Source: an uncultured Saprospiraceae bacterium
GTDB taxonomy: Bacteria > Bacteroidota > Bacteroidia > Chitinophagales > Saprospiraceae
DNA length: 64,000 nucleotides
Assembly: GCA_937139495.1 (NCBI GenBank)
Contig: CAKZQC010000026.1
Coordinates: 310,001-374,000, forward strand
Direction: 5' to 3'
The position numbers and the translations under genes were made by a program. The notes under the pieces are model-generated. The model had not been told where the DNA came from. It ran no database searches and saw only the letters and a program-made list of their open reading frames with translations. Positions 1-8,943 of this stretch are shown in pieces; position 1 is the first letter of the stretch, and each line of letters starts with the position of its first letter.

Positions 1-1
1 A

Positions 2-1981
2 GCAGGTACTTATAATGTGACTTCAACAGATGCCAATGGTTGTACAGCAACAGTTGCCTTAACGGTACAAAATGCTAATGCCATTGTTATTGACTTGGAT
101 ACGACTAATATTTCTTGTTTTGGAAATTCCGACGGTATCGTAACGGCAACGGTAACAGGTGGAACAGCAGGTTATACATTGACTTGGAATCCATTGCCAG
201 CAGGTAATATCAACGGAACAGATTCTATCGGACAATTGCCAGCAGGCAACTACACACTGACTGTACAAGATGCAGCAGGTTGTACGGCTACTGCAACAGC
301 TACCGTAGTAGAACCTGATTCTATACTAGTAGCGATTGATGATCAGAATGCAACGTGTGCAAATAGTGATGGTGTTATTATCATCAACGCAACAGGAGGA
401 CCTTCTGAAACGAATGGAGTAACAGGTAACTACTTGTACTCTATAGATGGAGGAACTACTTTTGGTGCACAAGATACCTTTAGAAACTTGCCGAGTGGCT
501 TCTACGATGTAGTGGTTAGAGATGCAAGCCTACAAGGGTGTACTGGACAAACCAATGTTGATTTGGGAACTAACAGCGATGTAGTAACTGAAATCACGAC
601 TACTCCTCAATCTTGTGGAGGTATTGGTCCAGATGCAGACGGAACAGCTACCGTAACAGCAACAAGTGCAGCAGGTGGATTCACTTATGTGTGGACACAG
701 CAGCCTTCAGTTGTATCACCAGTTATTTCGACTACACAAACTGCTGCTAACCTAAATGGTAATGTAGTAGTGAATGCAGACGGAACTAGAGATACGGTTA
801 GTGGATTCTTGTACATCGTGAGTGTGACAGATGCAGCAGGTTGTACCGCAATAGATACAGCTTATGTTGAGAAACCAGATGAACTAAACATAACAGCTAG
901 CTTACTACAAGATGTAAGTTGTTATGGAGGTACAGACGGAATGGCTACTGTAGAAGTACAGGGTAGAGCAACAACAGCTGTTACTTATGCTTGGAGTACA
1001 CTAGATACTAATAACATTGTTTCGACGTTAGATACAGTAACGAACTTGAGCATACTACCAATTGGTGCCGATTCTACACAATTCATTGTGATTGTGACGG
1101 ATAGTGCTGGTTGTAGAGCCGCAGATACCGTAACAGTAGCACAGCCAGAACCAATCGTAGTGATTATGTCTGGATCAACTGTAAACTGTGTGGATAGCTT
1201 AGATGGTATTATCAGTATTGATTCGCTATCAGGTGGTACTGCATTGCCAACTGCTTCAGGATATGAGTTTGGATTTGAATTAGATGGTCCTTATGGTTCA
1301 TCTAGTGTCTTAACTCAAGGATTGGGTGCAGGAATATATACCGTATATGTGCGTGATGCCAACGGTTGTGTTGACTCTGCTCAGAATGTTATCATTAGAG
1401 ATACAATTGATTATGTAGTCACTGCCTTCCAAGATCAAACAATTGACTTGGGCGAAACAGTAACACTATATGGTTCAGTCAACTCTGCTGGAATTGATAG
1501 CTCATTGGTTACTTGGTCAGCACTTGACCCAAGTACAGGAATTATCACACAGCTTGGACAGGGTGCTGGTGCATTAGAAGAATTTACACCACCAGTATTC
1601 TACGATAACATGACCTTTATTTTAGATTTGAATAATGGTTGTGGCGATACGGCACAGGTAAATATCGAAGTGAACAAAGTACGCTCTGTATATGTACCAA
1701 ATGCCTTCTCACCAAATGGTGATGGAAACAACGACGTGTTTACAATCTACGGTTCAACAGATGTTAGTAGAATTAAGAAATTAATGATATTTGACAGATG
1801 GGGTGAATTGGTACACGAAGCAGAAGACTTCGATCCGAACAGTACTAGCTACGGCGAAGGTTGGGACGGTACATTGAGAGGTAAACCAATGAATCCAGCA
1901 GTGTTTATTTACTATACTGAAATTGAAATGGTAGATGGAACTGTTGTTGTGAGAAAAGGTGATTTGACACTTGTCAAATAA
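2..1981 (+). CDS. SprB-repeat surface protein, 3' end, with T9SS type B sorting domain (partial)
   Basis: The frame is already open at base 2, so this is the C-terminal ~659 residues of a larger gene starting left of the window; the first ATG/GTG inside is not the real start. About five to six SprB-type repeats of 70-110 residues are visible, each with a Cys-x-x-x-DG start, a GG-T-x-Y-x-W core and a DA-x-GC end. From about residue 563 a gliding-motility-associated C-terminal (type B, CHU_C) domain follows, recognised by the motif VPNAFSPNGDGNND and the FDRWGELV stretch. Such proteins are exported by the type IX secretion system and displayed on the cell surface as adhesins. A PorP/SprF-like gene lies 117 bp downstream, the usual partner of type B cargo. 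The exact ligand cannot be told from sequence. Confidence 0.93.
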   Translation, partial: AGTYNVTSTDANGCTATVALTVQNANAIVIDLDTTNISCFGNSDGIVTATVTGGTAGYTLTWNPLPAGNINGTDSIGQLPAGNYTLTVQDAAGCTATATATVVEPDSILVAIDDQNATCANSDGVIIINATGGPSETNGVTGNYLYSIDGGTTFGAQDTFRNLPSGFYDVVVRDASLQGCTGQTNVDLGTNSDVVTEITTTPQSCGGIGPDADGTATVTATSAAGGFTYVWTQQPSVVSPVISTTQTAANLNGNVVVNADGTRDTVSGFLYIVSVTDAAGCTAIDTAYVEKPDELNITASLLQDVSCYGGTDGMATVEVQGRATTAVTYAWSTLDTNNIVSTLDTVTNLSILPIGADSTQFIVIVTDSAGCRAADTVTVAQPEPIVVIMSGSTVNCVDSLDGIISIDSLSGGTALPTASGYEFGFELDGPYGSSSVLTQGLGAGIYTVYVRDANGCVDSAQNVIIRDTIDYVVTAFQDQTIDLGETVTLYGSVNSAGIDSSLVTWSALDPSTGIITQLGQGAGALEEFTPPVFYDNMTFILDLNNGCGDTAQVNIEVNKVRSVYVPNAFSPNGDGNNDVFTIYGSTDVSRIKKLMIFDRWGELVHEAEDFDPNSTSYGEGWDGTLRGKPMNPAVFIYYTEIEMVDGTVVVRKGDLTLVK

Positions 1982-1997
1982 TGGAGATATAAAAAAT

Positions 1998-2034
1998 AGT
2001 AGCTGTCCTAACAAAAAGGGCAGCTACTTTATAT
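1998..2034 (+). terminator. Rho-independent-type terminator after the SprB-repeat gene
   Basis: A 12-bp stem (1998-2009 with 2017-2028, one G-U pair) closes a 7-base loop and is followed by a short T-rich tract. It lies 17 bp after the stop codon. The T tract is weak, so some readthrough into the porP/sprF-like gene is possible. Confidence 0.65.
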
Positions 2035-2098
2035 CAAAGCATTCATTTAACTGTATTTTTATGTCTCCTATGATGGAGAGTCAAAATCCAAAAAAATT

Positions 2099-3178
2099 AT
2101 GAAATTAAGCAAATTATTTACATTAACTATTGTTGCCTTAACGGCTAGTTGGAGTAGTGTTTCAGCACAGGATATTCACTTTTCGCAGTTTGGCACTTCT
2201 AACCTAACCCTTAACCCCGCTACAACAGGTGTAATGACCTGTAATGCTCGTGTATCGGTTATTTATAGAAACCAATGGGCAAATGCTACTAGCAATCCAT
2301 TCAATACATTTGCAGTAGGAGCAGAGGCGAAATTCAATGCAGGAACGAATGATTTCTATGGCGTAGGGTTAAGCTTGTGGGCAGATGCTGCAGGAGCTTC
2401 CAAGTTTACGACTATTCAAGGGTCTTTGTCTGGTTCTTATATGAAGAAAATAGGTGGAAGACGTTCTAAAGATCACTTCTTGGTAGCAGGTGCCCAATTG
2501 GGTTTCATGCAGCGAAGCATCGACTTGCAAAGCCTGAGATGGGGAGAGCAATGGAATGGAACTAGTTATGATCCTTCGACTTCGTCGGGTGAAAATAACT
2601 TTGGTAGCAATCGTATGGCATTCGATTTGAGTGCTGGATTGATGTGGTTTAGTTCTTTTGGCGAAGGTGGCAAGAGTAATGTATATGCAGGTATTGGCTT
2701 TCAACACTTGACTAAAGCAAACGTATCGTTTGCTCAAGTAACAAACAAAGCAGAAGCCTTGTGGACTAAATATACGATACATGGGGGAGCAGATATACGC
2801 CTCAAAAAAAGATTGGCATTAGTGCCTACTTTTATGTTGGCTAGTCAAGGACCTTCTTTTCAGATGAATGTAGGTACTTCGGTTAAATTTGACTTTAGTA
2901 AAAAAGCTCAAAGTTCTCAAGCGTTTTCACTTGGTATGTATGTTCGTGCAACAAACATGGTTAAGAGTAACACGGTAGATGATGAAACTACTTTTGGTGG
3001 AGAATCATTGGTACCTCGTTTGGAGGTTCAGTTTGGTAGCCACCGTATTGGGTTTGCTTATGATATAAGTATCTCTCAAGTAGTAGCCGCTACTAGCGGA
3101 AACGGTGCCTTTGAACTAGGTTATGTTTGGACTATGTGTGGTGGAAAAGGACGTCGTTTAGGTTGTCCTACCTTCTAA
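2099..3178 (+). CDS. PorP/SprF family type IX secretion membrane protein
   Basis: A 359-residue outer-membrane protein of the PorP/SprF family. Residues 1-23 form a signal peptide ending in SVSAQ, directly followed by the family signature QDIHFSQFG and LNPATTG; the rest is a beta-rich barrel with alternating aromatic strands. In Flavobacterium, SprF is needed for surface delivery of SprB, and paralogues are usually encoded right behind a type B cargo gene. That is the arrangement here, with the SprB-repeat gene 117 bp upstream, so I infer that this copy serves that cargo. A hairpin terminator follows at 3209. Family assignment is firm; the cargo pairing is inferred from neighbourhood. Confidence 0.93.
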   Translation: MKLSKLFTLTIVALTASWSSVSAQDIHFSQFGTSNLTLNPATTGVMTCNARVSVIYRNQWANATSNPFNTFAVGAEAKFNAGTNDFYGVGLSLWADAAGASKFTTIQGSLSGSYMKKIGGRRSKDHFLVAGAQLGFMQRSIDLQSLRWGEQWNGTSYDPSTSSGENNFGSNRMAFDLSAGLMWFSSFGEGGKSNVYAGIGFQHLTKANVSFAQVTNKAEALWTKYTIHGGADIRLKKRLALVPTFMLASQGPSFQMNVGTSVKFDFSKKAQSSQAFSLGMYVRATNMVKSNTVDDETTFGGESLVPRLEVQFGSHRIGFAYDISISQVVAATSGNGAFELGYVWTMCGGKGRRLGCPTF

Positions 3179-3208
3179 TACTAAGACAGCTAATAAGATT
3201 TATATAGA

Positions 3209-3246
3209 AGCACTTAATTTCGGAAGAAGTTAGGTGCTTTTTTATT
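3209..3246 (+). terminator. Rho-independent terminator after porP/sprF-like gene
   Basis: A 12-bp stem (3209-3220 with 3227-3238, two G-U pairs) with a 6-base loop is followed by a T-rich run, 30 bp after the stop codon of the PorP/SprF-like gene. Confidence 0.8.
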
Positions 3247-3264
3247 TTACAATAAAAGAACAAA

Positions 3265-3909
3265 ATGAAATATAAGTGTATCCTATTTGATTGTGATGGG
3301 GTTTTGGTTGCTACCGAAAAAGTAACAATGCAGGTGCTAATAGATATGGCGGAAGGCGTAGGCGTCATGTTAGATATGGAGCAAGCGATGGCGCTCTTCT
3401 CTGGGCATTCCTTGCAGTATTGTTTTGATTATATCAACGAATCTAGTGGGGGCAAATTGCCACTAAATAAAGAGGTGGAACTAGAGTTTAGGAAACGTAC
3501 CTTTTCGGCTTATGAAGCCAATATAGAGGCACTACCTAACGTAGAACAAGTATTGCAGCAGCTAACGATACCAATCTGTGTTGCTTCCAATGGACCATTG
3601 GAAAAAATTAGGCTCAATCTGAAGCTCACAGGATTATTAGATTACTTTGATGGCAACTTGTTTAGTGCGTATCAAATACAACGCTGGAAGCCCAAACCTG
3701 ACTTGTTTTGGTATGCTGCGGAGCAGATGGGCTATGCCGCCAAGGAATGTGCCGTGATCGAAGATAGCTTGGCAGGAGTGACTGCTGCGGTAGCTGGCGG
3801 GTTTGATGTATATGCTATCGTTGATGATACCAACAAGGAGCTATTGCAAGAAGCTGGTGCCACTACCTTTGCTGACATGGCAGATTTGATGGAGCTATTA
3901 AAGGGCTAA
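3265..3909 (+). CDS. HAD-superfamily phosphatase, YieH (6-phosphogluconate phosphatase)-like
   Basis: A 214-residue cytosolic HAD hydrolase, subfamily I with a helical cap. Motif I is DCDGVL with nucleophile Asp9 and acid Asp11; motif II is Ser108-Asn109-Gly110-Pro; the motif III Lys lies in RWKPKP (about 142-144); motif IV is Glu166-Asp167. The SNGP and LFSAYQIQRWKPKP stretches closely resemble E. coli YieH, which dephosphorylates 6-phosphogluconate and similar small phosphates, so that is the best functional guess; beta-phosphoglucomutase-like enzymes are the alternative. The gene follows a terminator and its end overlaps the convergent phosphoesterase gene by 4 bp. Confidence 0.88.
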   Translation: MKYKCILFDCDGVLVATEKVTMQVLIDMAEGVGVMLDMEQAMALFSGHSLQYCFDYINESSGGKLPLNKEVELEFRKRTFSAYEANIEALPNVEQVLQQLTIPICVASNGPLEKIRLNLKLTGLLDYFDGNLFSAYQIQRWKPKPDLFWYAAEQMGYAAKECAVIEDSLAGVTAAVAGGFDVYAIVDDTNKELLQEAGATTFADMADLMELLKG

Positions 3910-4445
3910 TAATCGTTCTCTTCCTCAGGTTCTCTATCTTCGGGCATAATTGTCCCTCGTTTGCCGAGTTCTACTACTTCCAAGTTTTTGATTTGTTTAT
4001 TGATAATAGAAAAGCGAATGAGCGTTTTGAATTGGTGCCAACCATGTGTGCCACAAGCCCCTGGATTGATATGCAAGGTGTTAATCTCTTTGTCGTACAT
4101 GACTTTGAGAATGTGCGAGTGTCCGCAAATGAAGAGGGTAGGGCGAAGGTAGGCTAATTTCTTTTTGAGCCATGCAGGATACTTACCTGGATAGCCTCCA
4201 ATATGCACCATATAGATACTGATTCCGCCACAAATAAAGGATAGCTCCTTGGGGTAGCGAATACGCAAATCATGCCCATCAATATTGCCGTGAACGGCAC
4301 GAAAAGGCTTGAAGGCTTCGAGCGTGTCGGCTGTTTCGACATTGCCAATATCGCCTGCATGCCATATTTGGTCACAATCGGCAAAGTGGTCAAAAATACC
4401 TTGTTCTAATCTGGAATGCGTGTCAGAGAGTAGTCCTATTTTCAT
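3906..4445 (-). CDS. YfcE/MJ0936-family metallophosphoesterase
   Basis: A 179-residue calcineurin-like phosphoesterase. All metal-binding motifs are visible: Asp8-x-His10, Gly31-Asp32, Gly53-Asn54-x-Asp56, His81 and the final Gly108-His109-Ser110-His111. This spacing is that of the small YfcE/MJ0936 class, which hydrolyses phosphodiesters with two metal ions; the natural substrate in this group is generally unknown. The acidic C-terminal tail (EDREPEEEND) is an add-on. It is probably the last gene of a leftward run with dprA 24 bp upstream. It ends 4 bp inside the convergent HAD gene, so no dedicated terminator separates them. Confidence 0.9.
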   Translation of the reverse strand: MKIGLLSDTHSRLEQGIFDHFADCDQIWHAGDIGNVETADTLEAFKPFRAVHGNIDGHDLRIRYPKELSFICGGISIYMVHIGGYPGKYPAWLKKKLAYLRPTLFICGHSHILKVMYDKEINTLHINPGACGTHGWHQFKTLIRFSIINKQIKNLEVVELGKRGTIMPEDREPEEENDY

Positions 4446-4469
4446 GGAAATGAAATGCGTTAAGTAGAT

Positions 4470-5570
4470 TTATATAAGTCGAAAACGTTTGCCTGGTAAG
4501 GCACGTAGCATACCTTTGAACTCAAGTTCGAGTAAAACAGCAGCTATTTTGCTTGTGCTAATTTGCGTTTGTGTAATAATGGTATCTAAATGAATGCCTT
4601 CTTCTCCAACAAGCAAATCAACCAATCGTTGTTCGTCGGGAGACAAATCGACAAATAATTGTTTTTGGACACTCTTCTTTTGTTTTTCCCAATTCATGAT
4701 ATAAGCAATATCGGCGGCAGACTGTACGAGTGAAGCACGATGGGTTTTGATCAGGTGATTGCAGCCTTTGGAATAAGGATCATTAATTCTACCAGGGACG
4801 GCAAATACATCTTTGTTAAATTCGTTGGCAAAATGTGCCGTAATCATGGAGCCGCCACGCTCGGCAGTTTCAATAACGATGACAGCATCAGCCATACCTG
4901 CTATGATACGATTCCGCATAGGGAAATGTTTTCCTAACGGAGGTGTTTCGGATACAAACTCTGTCAGAATTCCACCATTGCTGACCATTCTTTGAGCTAG
5001 TGGTTTGTGTTTGGGAGGATAAATAGTATCTAAGCCATGTGCCACTACACCCACATTAGGAATGCCTAAATCAGTCGCTTTTTTGTGGGCGGTAATGTCG
5101 ATGCCATAAGCCAATCCGCTTGCATACAAAATATTGTAGCTCGCCAAATCTTCGATAAGGCGTTCACAAAAAATCTTGCCTTGTTCGGTTGGTTTGCGTG
5201 TGCCTACAATCGCCACGACTTTAGCCATATTTAAGTTGGCTTTGCCCTTAAAAAAAAGTACCGTGGGAGCGTCGTGGCAGTTGCGTAGCCTTTTGGGATA
5301 ATCGGCATGGTCTTTTGTCAAGATACTAATATTGAACTTTTGGCAAAAATCCCATTCTTTAGCAGCCTGTTCTACGGTTGTCTGGTTGACAATGGCTTTA
5401 ATCGCAGAGGGCTTTAGCTTGCATTCTGCTTGGAGTAGCTTGGCATCTTTGCAATCAAAAAGAGCTTTGGCAGAGCCAAAATACTGTATCAAATCAGCGG
5501 CTTGCCCATTGCCAACTCTAGCGATGAGCCGCAAGGCTATGGTATAAATGATTTCTTCTTTAGAAGCCAT
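4470..5570 (-). CDS. dprA: DNA-processing protein DprA/Smf
   Basis: A 366-residue DprA. The N-terminal helical region is followed by the Rossmann-like DprA core with VAIVGTRKPTEQG (about 118-131), SGLAYGIDITAH (151-162), the GGILTEF loop, FPMRNRIIAG and ERGGSMITA. The last ~70 residues form the winged-helix DprA C-terminal domain. DprA binds incoming single-stranded DNA and loads RecA during natural transformation. It sits in a leftward run with the haem-binding protein gene 33 bp upstream and the metallophosphoesterase 24 bp downstream. No other competence gene is visible in the window. Confidence 0.96.
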   Translation of the reverse strand: MASKEEIIYTIALRLIARVGNGQAADLIQYFGSAKALFDCKDAKLLQAECKLKPSAIKAIVNQTTVEQAAKEWDFCQKFNISILTKDHADYPKRLRNCHDAPTVLFFKGKANLNMAKVVAIVGTRKPTEQGKIFCERLIEDLASYNILYASGLAYGIDITAHKKATDLGIPNVGVVAHGLDTIYPPKHKPLAQRMVSNGGILTEFVSETPPLGKHFPMRNRIIAGMADAVIVIETAERGGSMITAHFANEFNKDVFAVPGRINDPYSKGCNHLIKTHRASLVQSAADIAYIMNWEKQKKSVQKQLFVDLSPDEQRLVDLLVGEEGIHLDTIITQTQISTSKIAAVLLELEFKGMLRALPGKRFRLI

Positions 5571-5603
5571 GTTGAGGGAATAATAGGTGAATTTATTTAG
5601 AGA

Positions 5604-6047
5604 TTATTTGCTGGCTTGGTTGAGCCATGCTATTAATGCAGCTTGTGTCGCTTCGTCCAAATCTGCATTGGCGTGCATACGCACATAGCCTTTGGGGGGC
5701 ATGTGTCCTTCTTCTATTTCTTCTGCACATTCGTGCAATAGATGTTTTTGGTCCTCCAAGGATTCTTGTCCCCAAGTAGAAAAATTCATGGCTTTGCGAC
5801 CGTTGGTGAAGTGTCCTTTTATCCACCAAGATACAGGGGCTACATAATTGTACCAAGGGTGTTTGGTCTCGTACGAATGACAGTCATAACAAGCATTGTG
5901 CAATGCGGTAGCCACAGCAGGTGGAGGCGTAGCGATATGCTCAAAAGTTTCGGTTTCGATGATAGCAGGGGTCGTTTTGTCTATCTGAAAAAACTGAATG
6001 ACAACCAATAGAACGACTAAGCTGAGTAATATTTTCTTCTTATTCAT
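5604..6047 (-). CDS. Haem-binding domain protein with a single CxxCH motif
   Basis: A 147-residue envelope protein. I start it at the ATG at 6047, giving a lysine-rich start and a hydrophobic segment (residues 5-21) that acts as a signal anchor; the longer open frame upstream has no family features. Cys53-x-x-Cys56-His57 in the context ACYDCHSYE, followed by HPWYN and a C-terminal HMPPKGY Met-containing segment, is characteristic of the small haem-binding domain family common in Bacteroidota. It probably holds one c-type haem on the periplasmic side and may serve electron transfer. It precedes dprA by 33 bp in the same direction. The redox partner is unknown. Confidence 0.88.
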   Translation of the reverse strand: MNKKKILLSLVVLLVVIQFFQIDKTTPAIIETETFEHIATPPPAVATALHNACYDCHSYETKHPWYNYVAPVSWWIKGHFTNGRKAMNFSTWGQESLEDQKHLLHECAEEIEEGHMPPKGYVRMHANADLDEATQAALIAWLNQASK

Positions 6048-6289
6048 AATTTTACGTACTAGAAATTTGTGATAAACAACTAAAAAAATCAATTCTTTTT
6101 GTAAAGGTAGAAAATCAAGCAGCTTATTGCAGGCTGCTGAACCATATTTATTGATAAAAGATAGAAAAGTACTACTTTTGAAGCATAAAAACAATACTAA
6201 AAAAGTAATAGTAATCATTTGTTGAAATTATTTATAAATAATACAAGACTAATCTCGTTAATCTAGGGCTACTAGCGTTAGTATATAAA

Positions 6290-6379
6290 GAAGTTGTTTA
6301 AAAAGCCACTTCAATTGAAAATGAGTCCCGACGTAAAGTTGGGATCTTTGACCAATGAACTTATTTCTTAAACGACTTC
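6290..6379. repeat. Small intergenic element with ACAACTTC-type ends and a GTAAA-loop hairpin
   Basis: The 90-bp stretch begins with GAAGTTGTTTAA (6290) and ends with TTAAACGACTTC (6368-6379), an imperfect inverted pair. Inside is a hairpin with 7-bp arms, TCCCGAC and GTTGGGA (6326-6344), with loop GTAAA. Seventeen bases at 6318-6334 recur exactly, inverted, at 11317-11333. It lies between two divergent gene groups, upstream of the lipoprotein-xerD operon. The rest of the 6048-6424 gap shows no convincing gene. Confidence 0.6.
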
Positions 6380-6424
6380 AAAGTGCCGCATAGTTTTTGT
6401 AATAACTTCTCTCTAAAAATAATC

Positions 6425-6919
6425 ATGAAATACCTACTGCAAATAAGTTTAGTACTCACTTTGGCGATTAGTTGGAGTGGGTGCAAAAAAGGTCCCCAAC
6501 AAGAAATTCCGTATAGGGGCTACATTACGGTTCCTGCTGGGATCAATACTTTTTTGACGCATAATTTTGTTATTGATAATATACCGGGCATTGACGTAGA
6601 TGGTATTGCGGAAGCTCGACCCTCGTATGTACGGCTGTATGTAGAAGAGGGGGAATTTAGTACCGATTTTATACGAGAAGCTTTCTTGGAAGCAACGTAT
6701 GCCAACAATAGTAAGCGTGCGGAGATGGCGTACCGTCAAGATATTCCGATTGATAACAACCGAAACTTGGATTTGTATCCTTCGATACTCGAAATGAAAG
6801 ATCATATTGGGCAACAGCCAAGTTTTCAGGTGACACTCAAACTAAACTTGCGTTCTATTCCTGTAACTGATACTCGCATTCGGGTAGATTTTGGCGTGTT
6901 GGCGATTTATGAAGATTAG
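6425..6919 (+). CDS. Hypothetical lipoprotein
   Basis: A 164-residue protein of unknown function. The ATG at 6425 is chosen because it gives a clean lipoprotein signal: a short basic start, a hydrophobic run and a Cys at residue 20 in the context SWSGC. The mature part has no domain I recognise; it is rich in beta-type segments and ends with a repeated pattern of valine and aspartate around IRVDFGVLAIYED. It probably sits in the outer membrane, facing the periplasm or the surface. It is the first gene of a tight rightward run, with xerD starting 11 bp after its stop codon. Confidence 0.75.
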   Translation: MKYLLQISLVLTLAISWSGCKKGPQQEIPYRGYITVPAGINTFLTHNFVIDNIPGIDVDGIAEARPSYVRLYVEEGEFSTDFIREAFLEATYANNSKRAEMAYRQDIPIDNNRNLDLYPSILEMKDHIGQQPSFQVTLKLNLRSIPVTDTRIRVDFGVLAIYED

Positions 6920-6930
6920 AAATAAATACG

Positions 6931-7839
6931 ATGGAATTAGTTTATATAAAATCTTTTGAAGCTTACTTGCAGCTCGAAAAAGGCTTGTCTTCGGCTACGA
7001 TTGTTGCCTATTTGCGAGACCTTCAGAAGTTGGTGCAATACTTTGAGATACACGACATAGAACAACCGATGGCGGCAATTACGTTGGAGCAGTTGCAGGG
7101 TTTTTTGACCTATCTCAACGAGTTGGGTTTGAGTGTCAACTCGCAAGCTCGAATCGTGTCGGGGATTAAGGCATTTTTTGAATATTTGATACTCGAAGAA
7201 GTGGTAGAATATGACCCTAGCGTATTGTTGTCGGCACCTAAACTGACTCGGAGTTTGCCAGCAGTTTTGTCACCTCAAGAGATTGCCAATATGATTAATG
7301 CCATTGATCATTCGAAAGCAGAAGGATTGCGAAACAGAGCCATTATTGAAGTGCTGTATGCTTGTGGATTGCGCGTAAGCGAACTGACCGATTTGAAGCT
7401 ATCCAACTTATACCTAAAGGTCGGTTTCGTCAAAGTGATAGGAAAAGGAAACAAAGAACGCATGATACCGATAGGCGAAACCGCCATCAAGCATTTGGAG
7501 TTTTATCTACACGAGCGAGCACAAATGACGAATATCAAACCGAAGAGCGAAGATATTGTATTTTTGAATAGAAGAGGGGGACAACTGAGCCGCCAAATGA
7601 TATTTTATGTCGTTAAAGATTTAGCTACTTTGGCAGGCATAGACCAAGTGATTTCGCCGCATACTTTTCGCCACAGTTTTGCGACTCATTTGATAGAGGG
7701 AGGTGCAAATTTGAAAATAATTCAAGACCTGCTGGGACATCGTTCTATCACCACTACCGAACTATACACACACTTAGATATGACTTATTTGAGAGAAACA
7801 ATACAGCTATTTCACCCACGTAATCAAAAGCCCTCTTAA
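6931..7839 (+). CDS. xerD: Tyrosine recombinase XerD
   Basis: A 302-residue tyrosine recombinase of normal XerC/D length. The N-terminal SAM-like core-binding domain covers residues 1-90. The catalytic set is complete: Arg148 in CGLRVSEL, Lys172 in GKGNKER, His244 and Arg247 in PHTFRHSFATHL, His270 in LLGHRS, and the nucleophile Tyr279 in TELYTH. With its partner it resolves chromosome dimers at dif during division. XerD rather than XerC is judged from the IEGGANLK and STTELYTH-type region; the distinction is not absolute. It follows a lipoprotein gene by 11 bp and the glycosyltransferase start codon directly abuts its stop. It is chromosomal housekeeping rather than part of a mobile element. 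Confidence 0.92.
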   Translation: MELVYIKSFEAYLQLEKGLSSATIVAYLRDLQKLVQYFEIHDIEQPMAAITLEQLQGFLTYLNELGLSVNSQARIVSGIKAFFEYLILEEVVEYDPSVLLSAPKLTRSLPAVLSPQEIANMINAIDHSKAEGLRNRAIIEVLYACGLRVSELTDLKLSNLYLKVGFVKVIGKGNKERMIPIGETAIKHLEFYLHERAQMTNIKPKSEDIVFLNRRGGQLSRQMIFYVVKDLATLAGIDQVISPHTFRHSFATHLIEGGANLKIIQDLLGHRSITTTELYTHLDMTYLRETIQLFHPRNQKPS

Positions 7840-8943
7840 TTGGATATTATAATAGGAATATGGTCGGTGATGCTAGTCGTACAGGTCGTTTATTGGGGGT
7901 TGGTCTTTCGACCAATAACTCAACTTTCGTCGAATAAAAAAGCTACGCTAATAGCTGATTATCCAGCGATATCGGTCGTGATTTGTGCTAGAAATGAAGC
8001 TCAAAATATAAGTGAACGGTTAGAGAAAATACTAAAACAAGATTATCCAGTTTTTGAAGTAGTAGTAGTCAATGACGCTTCTGATGATACGACGGCAACG
8101 GTATTGCAACGCTATCAAGAAAAATACAGCCACCTGCGAGTTATTGCGATACAAAAAAAGAAAAGCTTAGGCAAAAAAGCTGCTCTGACTGAAGGCATAA
8201 AAGCAGCTCAATATGAGTGGCTTTTATTGACCGATGCCGATTGTGTCCCTTCTTCTGACCGATGGATAAAAACAATGCAAAATAGTGTACAACCAACCAC
8301 ACAAATGGTGTTGGGCTATGGTCCTTACGAATCGGAGCCGACGATGGTCAACCGATGGGTACAATACGAGACTATCTATGTGGCGATTCAATATTTTTCG
8401 ATGGCGTTGTGGGGCGTGCCTTATATGGGCGTAGGGCGCAACTTGATGTATCGGAGGGAACTTTTTGAAGCAGTAGGAGGGTTTGAGCAACATCAAGAAT
8501 CCCTTTCTGGTGATGATGATTTGTTTGTTAATGCTGTGGCTAATGGAAGCAATACGGTGATTTGTACTGCTGCTAGTAGCTTTATGTATTCGCCTGCTCC
8601 AAGTAGCTGGCGAAGTTTGTACACCCAAAAAAAACGCCATTATTCAAGTAGTAGTTACTACAAATGGTACTTTCAATTGGTGTTGGGGCTGTTGTCGTTG
8701 TCACACGCCTTTTATTATCTATTTTTGTGGATAATTATAGGCACAAATAGCTGGAATTTTATTATTTTGGGATTCGTGTTTTTGCGTTGGTTGCTAGTCT
8801 ATAATGTCTGGTTAAAGTTTAGCCAACGTGTACAAACGGTGGCTTGGCTTCCTTACCTTTGGGTCTTGGATATCTTATTGCCTTTTTATTATTTGATAAT
8901 GGCAAACACGACCTATAATTCCCAAAACAAAAAATGGAAATGA
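7840..8943 (+). CDS. Family 2 membrane glycosyltransferase
   Basis: A 367-residue GT-A-fold glycosyltransferase. A TTG start immediately after the xerD stop gives an N-terminal membrane segment (about 3-22); the first ATG, at codon 11, would cut into it. The catalytic core shows SVVICARNE (45-53), VVNDASDD (76-83), the metal-binding TDADC (131-135) and SGDDDLF acceptor-site acids. A QKKRH motif replaces the usual QxxRW. Three hydrophobic segments close the protein. It likely adds a sugar to a polysaccharide or lipid at the inner membrane. The gene overlaps the following sigma-factor gene by 4 bp (ATGA), which suggests translational coupling. Donor and acceptor are unknown. Confidence 0.88.
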   Translation: MDIIIGIWSVMLVVQVVYWGLVFRPITQLSSNKKATLIADYPAISVVICARNEAQNISERLEKILKQDYPVFEVVVVNDASDDTTATVLQRYQEKYSHLRVIAIQKKKSLGKKAALTEGIKAAQYEWLLLTDADCVPSSDRWIKTMQNSVQPTTQMVLGYGPYESEPTMVNRWVQYETIYVAIQYFSMALWGVPYMGVGRNLMYRRELFEAVGGFEQHQESLSGDDDLFVNAVANGSNTVICTAASSFMYSPAPSSWRSLYTQKKRHYSSSSYYKWYFQLVLGLLSLSHAFYYLFLWIIIGTNSWNFIILGFVFLRWLLVYNVWLKFSQRVQTVAWLPYLWVLDILLPFYYLIMANTTYNSQNKKWK